The translations under genes were made by a program, and so were the position numbers. Under the pieces are notes generated by a model. The model was not told where the DNA came from and did not search any database. It saw only the letters and a program-made list of their open reading frames with translations. Below are positions 13,802 through 20,373 of a DNA stretch of 21,166 nucleotides, piece after piece. The DNA is from JAFCDQ01 sp964571335 (GTDB lineage Archaea; Nanobdellota; Nanobdellia; Woesearchaeales; ARS49), in the NCBI GenBank assembly GCA_964571335.1, contig CAZNAM010000008.1, positions 1 to 21,166 on the forward strand. Reading direction: 5' to 3'. The stretch's first letter is position 1; every line of letters starts with the position of its first letter.

Positions 13802-13821
13802 CTTTATCTTTTTCTTGTTTT

Positions 13822-14046
13822 ATGATAAAAATTACAAATGTTTTGACTATTGTTGCATTGACTTTTGTATTTTTCTTGTTTGCATTTTCAATGCCTGTTG
13901 GTGAACAACAAAGTGATTATATCACAGGAATGTATGTCTCTGATGATGTTTGTGATGTTTTTTATACAGGTCATGGAAGTTTTTATTGTGAATTTGATGA
14001 TGCTGTTTGTGAGAGGCTTCTTTTTGAGCGTTGTTTTGGAAGATGA
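13822..14046 (+). CDS. Unknown small exported or membrane-anchored Cys-rich protein
   Basis: A 74-aa protein without recognised family. Residues ~1–23 (MIKITNVLTIVALTFVFFLFAFS) form a signal peptide or anchor with a basic start and hydrophobic core. The remaining ~50 residues are acidic, with four cysteines (DVCDVFYTGHGSFYCEFDDAVCERLLFERCFGR), arranged C-x12-C-x6-C-x7-C by my count, which could make two disulfides outside the cell. Its stop codon overlaps the next start (ATGA at 14043–14046), so it is translationally coupled to a COG2426 membrane protein. The strong TATA box and the coding pattern support it as real despite its size. Confidence 0.65.
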   Translation: MIKITNVLTIVALTFVFFLFAFSMPVGEQQSDYITGMYVSDDVCDVFYTGHGSFYCEFDDAVCERLLFERCFGR

Positions 14047-14492
14047 ATTCTCTTCTTCTTGCTTTTTTGCTTTCTTTAGCTCCAATTTCTGAGTTAAGAG
14101 GTGGTTTGCCTGTTGCTCTTGCTTCAGGAAATCCTTTTATCATATCTTTATTAATATGTATTCTCGCAAATATTCTTGTTTTTCCTGTTGTTATTTTTTT
14201 CTTGGAGTTTATACATCATAGATTGCTTTTTTTCAAAACTTATAGAAATGTTGCAGAGAAGTTTATTGAAAGAACAAGAAAAAAAGCTCATAAAAAAGTA
14301 GAAAAATATGGTTATTTTGGTTTGTTTTTGCTTGTTGCAATTCCTTTGCCTTTCACAGGAGCTTATACAGGAACTATTGCTTCTTGGTTTTTCGGCATGA
14401 ATAAATTAAAATCATTCATCACAATAACAGCAGGCATAATCACAGCATCTATCCTTGTTTCTATAATTTATTATGGTGTTTTATTCTTATAA
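14043..14492 (+). CDS. COG2426 small membrane protein ('small multi-drug export' family)
   Basis: A 149-aa integral membrane protein with three to four helices, matching the Sm_multidrug_ex family (DedA-related). Visible family motifs are SLAPISELRGGLPVALASGNP near the N-terminus (family: P..ElRgaiP.gia.G), the charged loop RTRKKAHKKVEKYGYFGLFLLVAIPLPFTGAYTGTIASWFFGM (family: K.G..gLfl.va.PlPgtGaytga..a.llgm), then a last hydrophobic helix. The family name comes from annotation history; true substrate is unknown and DedA-like lipid transport is an alternative. The ATG at 14043 overlaps the previous stop, and the TTG four codons upstream is less likely. The next gene has its own promoter. Confidence 0.85.
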   Translation: MNSLLLAFLLSLAPISELRGGLPVALASGNPFIISLLICILANILVFPVVIFFLEFIHHRLLFFKTYRNVAEKFIERTRKKAHKKVEKYGYFGLFLLVAIPLPFTGAYTGTIASWFFGMNKLKSFITITAGIITASILVSIIYYGVLFL

Positions 14493-14555
14493 TTGTACAA
14501 AACCATAACCTTTTTAATAACTTTTAACTTTAATCACTAAAAAAAGGGTGGTAAT

Positions 14556-14882
14556 ATGTCAAACACATTAGGTCATGGAGCGTTTCTGGTGGGTATTTTA
14601 TTAGCAGTTTTTGCTGGTTTGATTCCTTCATTGCAAAATTTAAAACTTGTTTGGGTTATTGTAATTTTGGGTTTAGTTATTGGTTTCCTGAACATCACTG
14701 CTGATGAGACTGCTGAATTTTTGTTGGCAAGTATCTCTTTGGTTATTTGTGCAGGTTCTGCCAATATGTTTTTGCCTTTAGGTCTTGTAGTTAATAGCAT
14801 TTTGAACTATATTGTTGCTTTTGTAGTTCCAGCAGCTTTGGTTGTTGCATTAAAGACTATTTGGGTTTTAGCAAAAAATTAA
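14556..14882 (+). CDS. Unknown hydrophobic membrane protein, 108 aa
   Basis: A very hydrophobic protein with three to four transmembrane segments (~7–25, 29–47, 53–75, 80–104) and few charged residues. One conserved-looking acidic cluster, ITADETAEFLLAS, sits at the interface between the second and third segments. I know no function; proteins of this size and look are common in DPANN genomes, which is recollection, not a search. A TATA-like CCTTTTTAATAAC (14509–14521) would give a leader carrying the Shine-Dalgarno-like GGGTGG just before the ATG. This leader distinguishes it from its leaderless neighbours. The 40-aa protein gene follows after 19 bases with its own GGGTGA, so the two probably form one transcript. 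Confidence 0.75.
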   Translation: MSNTLGHGAFLVGILLAVFAGLIPSLQNLKLVWVIVILGLVIGFLNITADETAEFLLASISLVICAGSANMFLPLGLVVNSILNYIVAFVVPAALVVALKTIWVLAKN

Positions 14883-14901
14883 AATTGAGTGGGTGAAGAT
14901 T

Positions 14902-15024
14902 ATGAATTATGACAGGAGATTTATCAATGCAGTAAAAGACAAACCAAAAAGTAAGAAAATTTCAGGCAATAATTTTTTGTTTTTTCTTATTTTCTTATTT
15001 TTCTTGGTTATTTTATTTTTTTAA
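14902..15024 (+). CDS. Unknown 40-aa tail-anchored membrane protein
   Basis: A short ORF: ATG at 14902, TAA ending at 15024. It encodes a basic N-terminus (MNYDRRFINAVKDKPKSKK) and an almost purely hydrophobic C-terminal half (residues ~25–40: two near-continuous runs of F, L, I, V), a tail-anchor layout. Support for it being real: a good Shine-Dalgarno GTGGGTGAAG 5 to 10 bases before the start, close spacing (19 bases) to the upstream membrane protein gene, and a clear polar/hydrophobic division rather than random composition. It resembles Sec61-beta/SecG in layout but not in sequence (no PPSS motif). The hydrophobic end could also partly reflect T-rich DNA. Confidence 0.5.
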   Translation: MNYDRRFINAVKDKPKSKKISGNNFLFFLIFLFFLVILFF

Positions 15025-15041
15025 TTTTTTTATAATTTACA

Positions 15042-15141
15042 ATATCTATGTCACCTAGCGCAGTCTTCCATTTTTTTTTAAGTTAATTCAATTCTCGGGA
15101 AATATGCTGATAAAGTAGCAGACGTAGCGTGACATAGGTAT
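15042..15141. repeat. 100-base inverted-repeat element, possible structured RNA or 3'-UTR
   Basis: Arms ATATCTATGTCAC (15042–15054) and GTGACATAGGTAT (15129–15141) pair over 13 bases with one G·T. Inside, GC and GTC on the left can pair with GAC and GC on the right around a 3x3 loop. Two small hairpins follow (ATTC-TCGG-GAAT type near 15091; TGCT…AGCA at 15105–15120). A T-rich run follows at 15143–15157. It begins 17 bases after the 40-aa gene and ends before the TATA box of the ChlI-like gene. It may be a terminator/3' structure of the upstream operon or a separate ncRNA; no promoter at a fitting distance is visible. Confidence 0.45.
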
Positions 15142-15161
15142 GTTTATTATTTTTTTCCCAA

Positions 15162-15173
15162 AATTTTATAAAT
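15162..15173 (+). promoter_or_regulatory. TATA box of the ChlI-like gene
   Basis: ATTTTATAAATA is centred ~28 bases ahead of the ATG at 15196; there is no Shine-Dalgarno, so leaderless expression is likely. Confidence 0.55.
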
Positions 15174-15195
15174 AAACCTTTTTCCTAAGTATGCT

Positions 15196-16215
15196 ATGAA
15201 AGAACATTTTCGCAAGTTATTTTCTGAGAAAAAGGAGATTTTCACAGATATTTTAGGACAAGAGCATGCTAAAAAGGAAATCAAAAGTGCTTTATTGATG
15301 GGAAGACACATCATAATTGTTGGTCCTCCAGGTGTTGGAAAAACAACAATAGCAAAAAGCATAGCAAACTTGCTACCAAATCTAAAACTGTTGGATTGTT
15401 CTTATCATTGTTCTCCAACCAACCCAATCTGTCCTGCTTGTTTATCTAAAAAACCTAAGATTAAAGATTTCAAAGGAACTGAAAGATTTATCAGAGTACA
15501 GGGTTCTCCTGATCTTACAGCTGAAGATTTGTTGGGTGATATTGATCCTGTTTCTGCTTTAAAGTTTGGTCCTCAGAGCATTGAAGCTTTTGCTCCTGGA
15601 AAGATATTCAAGGCAAATCAAGGAGTTTTATTTTTTGATGAACTTAATCGTTGTCCTGAAAAGATCCAGAATGGTTTACTGCAAGTTTTAGAAGAAGGTT
15701 TTGTGACTATTGGTCCTTATTCTGTTGATTTTCCTGCTAATTTTATTTTTATTGGAACTATGAATCCTGAAGAGACTGCTTCTACTGAAAAATTATCTGA
15801 TGTTTTTCTTGATAGGTTTGATATTATTCATATGGGTTATCCTGAAACTTTAGATATAGAAACCAAGATTGTCATAAAAAAAGCTGAAAAGATAGATGTT
15901 GAATTTCCAAAAGAATTACTTAACTCAGCTATTGGTTTTATTCGTTTCATAAGAGACAGCAAGGATGTTTTGAAAAAGCCTGGTGTGAGAGCAAGTATTG
16001 GTTTGTTTGAAAGAGCTTGTGCAAATGCTTTTTTGGATAAAAGAAAAACTGTTACTCCTAATGATGTTATTGAAGCTGTTATGAGTGTTTTATCTCATCG
16101 TATTGAGTTAAAGCCAAGTGTTAAGTATCTTAAGTCTGTTGAAGAATTTTTGGTTGAATTTTTTAAGATTTATTCTAAATCTCATCCTGAGTTTGCTGGT
16201 GGTGGTCATCTTTAG
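15196..16215 (+). CDS. ChlI/BchI-like (MoxR-class) AAA+ ATPase with a four-cysteine insert
   Basis: A 339-aa AAA+ ATPase of the magnesium-chelatase I type. Visible motifs are Walker A GPPGVGKT (43–50), Walker B GVLFFDEL (143–150), sensor 1 FIFIGTMNPEE (~183–193), the arginine-finger segment LDRFD (205–209) and the C-terminal lid with RASIGLFERACANAFL. Between Walker A and the first insert lies Cys68-x3-Cys72-x6-Cys79-x2-Cys82, a probable zinc or Fe-S site absent from plant/bacterial ChlI. Such ATPases act as hexamers with a VWA partner, encoded immediately downstream and overlapping. Without a ChlH subunit or porphyrin genes nearby, a chaperone or metal-insertion role for an unknown client is more likely than chlorophyll synthesis. 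Confidence 0.88.
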   Translation: MKEHFRKLFSEKKEIFTDILGQEHAKKEIKSALLMGRHIIIVGPPGVGKTTIAKSIANLLPNLKLLDCSYHCSPTNPICPACLSKKPKIKDFKGTERFIRVQGSPDLTAEDLLGDIDPVSALKFGPQSIEAFAPGKIFKANQGVLFFDELNRCPEKIQNGLLQVLEEGFVTIGPYSVDFPANFIFIGTMNPEETASTEKLSDVFLDRFDIIHMGYPETLDIETKIVIKKAEKIDVEFPKELLNSAIGFIRFIRDSKDVLKKPGVRASIGLFERACANAFLDKRKTVTPNDVIEAVMSVLSHRIELKPSVKYLKSVEEFLVEFFKIYSKSHPEFAGGGHL

Positions 16216-17368
16216 CCTGAGTGAAATTCAAAGGCCCCTTTCTTCTGATATTGATAAATTAAAAGGTGATGATGGTGGTTTCATTGCTCAAAAAACCAAG
16301 CAAGATAAAAAAACTTCTGAGCAAGGTGCATTGGTTAATGATGCTTTAAATCAGGGTGTTAGTAATTTTACTCCTGATCTTTTGTATGAGCATCTTGTTA
16401 AGAGCTATGCTTCTGCTAAACAGCTTTTAGGTCCTAAATTATTAAGATATTTGTCTGGTTATTCTATGTCTTCTCTTGAAAAAAATCTCAGGATTCCTGA
16501 ATTTAAGAAAGAGCTTAGAAAAAATATTGATGAAAATGTTTCTCAACTAAAAAAAGATGGTATTTTGACTAAGGATTTTGATATTTCTCATAAAGGTGTT
16601 GAGACTGCTTCTGTTTTGCTTGCTGTTCAGGAGTTGGATAATATTTCTTCTAAAGGTTTTATGTCTTCAAAAAGAAAAGAAGTTTCTGCTCAGGGTTCTG
16701 TTGTTGATTTCAGGAATTTCAAAAAAAGTGATTCTTATAAGGATATTGCAATAAGAAAATCTGTCAGAAAAGCAGTTAAAAGAAATCATAAAAAAATTTT
16801 ATTTGATGATTTAAGATCCAAGGTTAGAAAAAGCAAGTCTTCTCTTTCTGTTATTTATGCTGTTGATGCCAGTGCAAGCATGAGAGGAAAAAAATTAGAG
16901 ATGGCAAAGAAAGCAGGGGTAGCTCTCTCTTACAAAGCAATTGATGAAAAAGATAAGGTTGGTTTGGTTGTTTTTAATCAGGAAATCCAAAAATCTGTAG
17001 TTCCTTGTTCTGATTTTCAATTCTTGCTTCAGAATATTGCTTCTGTTACTTCTTTTTCTCAGACTGATTTTTCTTTGATGGTCAAAAAAGCTGTTGAATT
17101 GTTTGAAAATATAAATGATAATAAGCATCTTATCATCCTGACAGATGCTATGCCTACTGTTGGTAAGAATCCTGAAGAAGAAACCTTGAAAGCAATCTCT
17201 ATCGCAAGAGCAAATAATATTTCTGTTTCTCTTGTTGGCATTAATCTTGATGAAAAAGGTAAAGCTATTGCTGAAAAGATTATTCAGATTGGCGAAGGTC
17301 GTCTTTATCTTGCTTCTAACATTGAAGATCTTGATATAATTGTGTTGGAAGATTATCTCTCTGCTTGA
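16199..17368 (+). CDS. VWA-domain protein, ChlD-like partner of the AAA+ ATPase
   Basis: About 389 aa. The N-terminal part is acidic and low-complexity (DIDKLKGDDGGFIAQKTKQDKKT) and resembles the linker that joins the ATPase-like and integrin domains of ChlD; a helical region follows. The C-terminal VWA domain (~215–389) has a complete MIDAS: DASAS (D-x-S-x-S, near residue 222), the Thr in SFSQTDFS and LTDAMPT. It should bind Mg2+ and a protein client and couple it to the ATPase. The start is unclear: the frame opens at 16118 inside the ATPase gene, but the GTG codons at 16199 and 16202 give a normal short overlap; no Shine-Dalgarno decides between them. There is no P-loop, so it is a shorter ChlD/CoxE-type partner. 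Confidence 0.85.
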   Translation: MVVIFSLSEIQRPLSSDIDKLKGDDGGFIAQKTKQDKKTSEQGALVNDALNQGVSNFTPDLLYEHLVKSYASAKQLLGPKLLRYLSGYSMSSLEKNLRIPEFKKELRKNIDENVSQLKKDGILTKDFDISHKGVETASVLLAVQELDNISSKGFMSSKRKEVSAQGSVVDFRNFKKSDSYKDIAIRKSVRKAVKRNHKKILFDDLRSKVRKSKSSLSVIYAVDASASMRGKKLEMAKKAGVALSYKAIDEKDKVGLVVFNQEIQKSVVPCSDFQFLLQNIASVTSFSQTDFSLMVKKAVELFENINDNKHLIILTDAMPTVGKNPEEETLKAISIARANNISVSLVGINLDEKGKAIAEKIIQIGEGRLYLASNIEDLDIIVLEDYLSA

Positions 17369-17387
17369 AAAATAATAATTGTATGTT

Positions 17388-17523
17388 CTAAACTGATGTT
17401 AGTGGCTTTAGTCAAATCCTTTCAAGAAATCAATTCTGGCAGACAAGAGGGTTGTTCCTTCGGAGAATGTCTGCTTTAAATAATAAACTACAAGGATTTG
17501 AAGCCACTAACCTGAGCGTTTAG
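17388..17523 (+). ncRNA. Candidate long structured RNA (rod with kink-turn-like loop and UUCG tetraloop)
   Basis: Nested complementary segments make one long rod: CTAAAC/GTTTAG (17388–17393, 17518–17523); an internal loop TGAT/CTGAGC; GTTAGTGGCTT/AAGCCACTAAC (17398–17408, 17501–17511), 11 bp; a 4-base bulge; CAAATCCTT/AAGGATTTG (17413–17421, 17492–17500), 9 bp; then GCAGACA/TGTCTGC (17439–17445, 17468–17474) and an apical C-UUCG-G loop at 17458–17463. The loop TGATG facing CTGA recalls box C and box D. The cUUCGg loop favours the plus strand, though I see no convincing plus-strand promoter or T-run; it may be processed from the ATPase–VWA transcript. The family is not recognised. Confidence 0.55.
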
Positions 17524-17576
17524 CGAGATTTAGAAAATATTCATAAAATGCAATGTACTACTGTCAAATAAAACAA

Positions 17577-17589
17577 TTTATTTAAAAAC
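17577..17589 (+). promoter_or_regulatory. TATA box of the SpoIIM-like gene
   Basis: TTTATTTAAAAAC is centred ~28 bases ahead of the ATG at 17611; leaderless start expected. It separates the structured element upstream from the next transcription unit. Confidence 0.55.
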
Positions 17590-17610
17590 TAAGACATATT
17601 CTTTTATCTA

Positions 17611-18459
17611 ATGGTTTTTGATAAACTTTATACTGCAGATTTTCTTCTTAAAAGACCGTCTTTTGCTTTTATACTTGGTATAGCTCACACTATTCTTGGT
17701 TTATTCTTAGCAATTCTTATTTTTAGAGATAGTCCTGCTCTTATAGCAGTAGGTATAACTTCTTTATTGTTGATGCCTAGTTTGTTTAAGATCACTTCTA
17801 AGACAGAGATTATTCAGACAAAAGCTAATAATTTTTGGAATGTTTTAAAATCTAATCTGCCTGTTGTTAAGGTTTATATTTTCATGTTTTTTGGTATTTT
17901 TTTTACTTTTGCTTTTTTTTCAATGGTTCTTCCTGAGTTAGCAAGAAATCATTTGTTTTCTCAGCAATTAGCTATTATTTTAGGTAGTGGTCAGGCAACT
18001 TTTAGCATGGGTTTGTTTTGGCATTTGTTTTCTTGGAACTTGCAGGTTCTTTTGCTTTGTATGATTATTTCTCTTATTGCAGGCAATGGTGCAATATTAT
18101 TTATTGCTTGGAATGCTAGTGTTTGGGGAACTATTTTTGGTAATCTTGCTAAAACTGCTGCAGTTGTTTCTGGCGGCAGTATTGCGATTATTTTTTTATT
18201 GATTATAATTAGTGTTTTTCCTCATACTTTTTTAGAGGGTTTAAGTTATATTGTTTCGACTATTAGTGGAACTTTGATGTCTGATGGTTTGGCTAAAGAG
18301 AAATTTTTCTCTCGAAAAATGGGCAGGGTTTTCAAGTATAATGCTTTAATTTTTTTATTAGCAATTGCTATTCTTGTTGTTGCTTGTGCAGTTGAAACTT
18401 TTGTTCTTAATAATTTTGAAACTTATCACTTAATCATTCAGATTGCTTTTGGTGGTTAA
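17611..18459 (+). CDS. SpoIIM-like (stage II sporulation protein M / DUF95) membrane protein
   Basis: A 282-aa integral membrane protein with about six helices. The family-typical features are the central VYIFMFFGIFFTFAFFSMVLP helix, the polar loop with GLFWHLFSWNLQVLLLCMIISL, the GNGAILFIAWNASVWGTIFG segment and the FPHTFLEGLSYIVSTISGTLMS motif (P-H-x-x-x-E inside a membrane segment), the strongest DUF95 signature. In sporulating bacteria SpoIIM helps peptidoglycan remodelling; in non-sporulating archaea its role is unknown, with membrane remodelling or transport suggested. Clusters of SpoIIM with MoxR ATPases and VWA proteins are common in prokaryotes, and here the ATPase–VWA pair lies directly upstream, although it has its own promoter. 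The phosphoesterase gene follows after 24 bases. Confidence 0.85.
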   Translation: MVFDKLYTADFLLKRPSFAFILGIAHTILGLFLAILIFRDSPALIAVGITSLLLMPSLFKITSKTEIIQTKANNFWNVLKSNLPVVKVYIFMFFGIFFTFAFFSMVLPELARNHLFSQQLAIILGSGQATFSMGLFWHLFSWNLQVLLLCMIISLIAGNGAILFIAWNASVWGTIFGNLAKTAAVVSGGSIAIIFLLIIISVFPHTFLEGLSYIVSTISGTLMSDGLAKEKFFSRKMGRVFKYNALIFLLAIAILVVACAVETFVLNNFETYHLIIQIAFGG

Positions 18460-18483
18460 AATGAGGTCACAGAGGTTATAAAT

Positions 18484-19083
18484 ATGAAGATTTTGGCTTT
18501 TACTGATATTCATGGTTATGATAAAGCTTTGATTAGTTTGAAAAAAAAAGTTATTCATTCTCAGCCAGATATTATTCTTTGTGCGGGTGATTTTTCTTTA
18601 TTTGGTCAGGAAGATGATAAAATTTTGAAAAAGATTAATTCTTTTAGAAAAAAAGTTTTTTTAGTTCATGGAAATCATGAATCGCTTTCAAGAATCAATA
18701 CTCTTTGTAAAAAATATAAATTTATTGAATTTATTCATAAAAAAATAATTGATTTTAATGGTTTTACTTTTGTTGGTTGGGGTGGAGGAGGTTTTTCGCA
18801 TAATGATTATTCTTTCGAAACTCTTGTTAGAAAAAATAAAAGTAAATTAAGAAATAAAAAAATTGTTTTATTGACTCATGCACCCCCTTACAATACTATT
18901 GTTGATTATTTGGATCATGCTAAAATTCATGCAGGTAATAAGTCTTTTTCTAAATTTATTAAAGAATATAATGTTGTTCTTTCTGTTAGTGGTCATTTAC
19001 ATGAAACAGAAAAACTTAAGGAAATTAAATGGGGTTGTTTGATTGCAAATCCTGGTTTGTTTGGTAGGGTGTATAATTTATGA
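18484..19083 (+). CDS. Calcineurin-like metallophosphoesterase
   Basis: A 199-aa cytoplasmic phosphoesterase with the full metal-site series: DIH (residues 7–9), GD in CAGDFS, GNHES, LLTHAPP and GHLHE. These residues bind two divalent metals and cleave phosphomono- or diesters; the substrate is not predictable. The length and the WGGGGFSHNDYSFE segment match small archaeal members related to COG2129/Rv0805-like proteins. A Shine-Dalgarno GAGG lies 6 to 10 bases ahead of the ATG at 18484, so it is translated from a leadered, probably SpoIIM-containing message. Its last bases overlap the next start by four (ATGA), which indicates coupling to the MFS transporter. Confidence 0.9.
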   Translation: MKILAFTDIHGYDKALISLKKKVIHSQPDIILCAGDFSLFGQEDDKILKKINSFRKKVFLVHGNHESLSRINTLCKKYKFIEFIHKKIIDFNGFTFVGWGGGGFSHNDYSFETLVRKNKSKLRNKKIVLLTHAPPYNTIVDYLDHAKIHAGNKSFSKFIKEYNVVLSVSGHLHETEKLKEIKWGCLIANPGLFGRVYNL

Positions 19084-20357
19084 GATTCACAAAAAATCAA
19101 AGAGTTTTATTTACAGAAGCAGGTCTTTGGTCTGTTTTTAACGCTTGTACAATTACTTATCTTGTTGCTTTTGCTTTAGAGCTTGGTGCTTCTAATACTA
19201 TTATTGGTTTAATTGGCGCGATTCCTTTTCTTTCATTATTAATCTCTGAACTTCTTGCTGCAAAGCTAGTTGAGTTTTTCCCAAGAAGATTTATTGTTCT
19301 TATAAATTCTGGTTTAAGCAGATTGGTTTGGGTTTTAATATTTTTATCTCCTATTATTTTCAAAGAACCTTTGTTTTGGCTTATTTTATTTTATTTTATT
19401 TCTCGTAGCACAGGGAGTTTGGCCAGTCCTGCTTTTTGGAGTTTACTAGGAGATTTAGTTCCTCAAAAAATTAGAGGAAGATTTCTTAGTGTTCGTATGA
19501 GAGTTATGGGTTTTGTTGGAATGATTTTTGTTACTGTTGTTGGAATTTTTCTAAAGCAATTTTCTGAAGGCAACCTTACTGGATTTTTCATTGTGTTTAC
19601 TTTTGGTGTGATTGCTGGAGCTTCTGGCAGTTTGCAGTTTTTGAAGATTAAAGGTCCAAAACATCACGATAATGAACATCACACTATTAAAGAATTTTTC
19701 ACTCTTAATCCATTATTGAAAAAATTTGTTTTTGTTATGATTTTCTTTAATTTTGCTTATATGATTGCTTCTCCTTTATTTGCGGTGTATATGCTTAAGA
19801 ATTTGGATATGAGTTATGCTTTGTTTGGTTTTGTTATTGCATCAGCTACTCTTACAAGGATTATTTTGGCACCTCATTTTGGAAGAATTCTTGATAAATT
19901 TGGAAGTCGTAATATTGCTGTGCTTTGTGTTTTTGTCACATCCTTTGTGCCTTTGTTTTTCTTGTTTGTAACTCATTCAACTAGATTTTGGGTTATCCCT
20001 ATTATGATTTTGAGTGGTGCTGCTTGGGTTGGTGTTGATCTAAGTAATTTAAACATGTTATTAGATTTTGCTGATAAAAAGAAAAGAGCTATTCAGATTG
20101 CTGAATTTAATTTTTTTACTAGTATTCCTTTAGTTATCGCCCCTATTATTGGAGGTCTTATTGCTGATAATATTGTTTTCTTTCTTTCAGGGATTCCTCT
20201 TGTTTTAGCTATTAGTTTTGTTCTTAGAGCAGTTTCGACTTTATTTTTTATGTTTTTGCCTGAAAAACACACTAAGAAAGATCCTTCTTTAGGGATTGTT
20301 TTTAGAGAAATGATTGCACCTCATATGTTAAAAAAGAAACAAATAAAGTTAAAATAA
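19080..20357 (+). CDS. Major facilitator superfamily transporter
   Basis: A 425-aa twelve-helix transporter. The first half has ALELGASNTIIGLIGAIPFL and the loop 2–3 region AAKLVEFFPRRFIVLINSG, a weak version of the MFS motif A. The repeat in the second half is clear as APHFGRILDKFGSRNIAVLC (G-x-x-x-D-k-x-G-r/s-R). A 30-residue charged segment, IKGPKHHDNEHHTIKEFF, forms the central loop, with a His cluster that might touch metals. WSLLGDLVPQKIRGRFLSVRMRVMG is typical of MFS_1 members with an unassigned substrate. It overlaps the phosphoesterase gene, so co-translation is likely, and it converges on TYW1 with a 15-base gap that contains an inverted repeat. Confidence 0.9.
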   Translation: MRFTKNQRVLFTEAGLWSVFNACTITYLVAFALELGASNTIIGLIGAIPFLSLLISELLAAKLVEFFPRRFIVLINSGLSRLVWVLIFLSPIIFKEPLFWLILFYFISRSTGSLASPAFWSLLGDLVPQKIRGRFLSVRMRVMGFVGMIFVTVVGIFLKQFSEGNLTGFFIVFTFGVIAGASGSLQFLKIKGPKHHDNEHHTIKEFFTLNPLLKKFVFVMIFFNFAYMIASPLFAVYMLKNLDMSYALFGFVIASATLTRIILAPHFGRILDKFGSRNIAVLCVFVTSFVPLFFLFVTHSTRFWVIPIMILSGAAWVGVDLSNLNMLLDFADKKKRAIQIAEFNFFTSIPLVIAPIIGGLIADNIVFFLSGIPLVLAISFVLRAVSTLFFMFLPEKHTKKDPSLGIVFREMIAPHMLKKKQIKLK

Positions 20358-20373
20358 TTTAAAAAATTATTTT
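20351..20373. terminator. Bidirectional A/T inverted repeat at the MFS/TYW1 junction
   Basis: A perfect 10-bp inverted repeat, left arm AAAATAATTT, spacer AAA, right arm AAATTATTTT. It contains the MFS stop codon (20355–20357) and reaches the first base of the TYW1 stop codon (20373–20375). It has the same 10-3-10 design and the same AAA spacer as the element at 5764–5786. Confidence 0.55.

Noticed and set aside
15196..17368. Magnesium chelatase for chlorophyll synthesis
   Set aside because: No ChlH subunit or other tetrapyrrole gene, and such ATPase–VWA pairs are common in non-phototrophs.
18461..18481. Six-codon upstream ORF ahead of the phosphoesterase
   Set aside because: Too short to judge; the same bases hold the Shine-Dalgarno GAGG, which explains the sequence.
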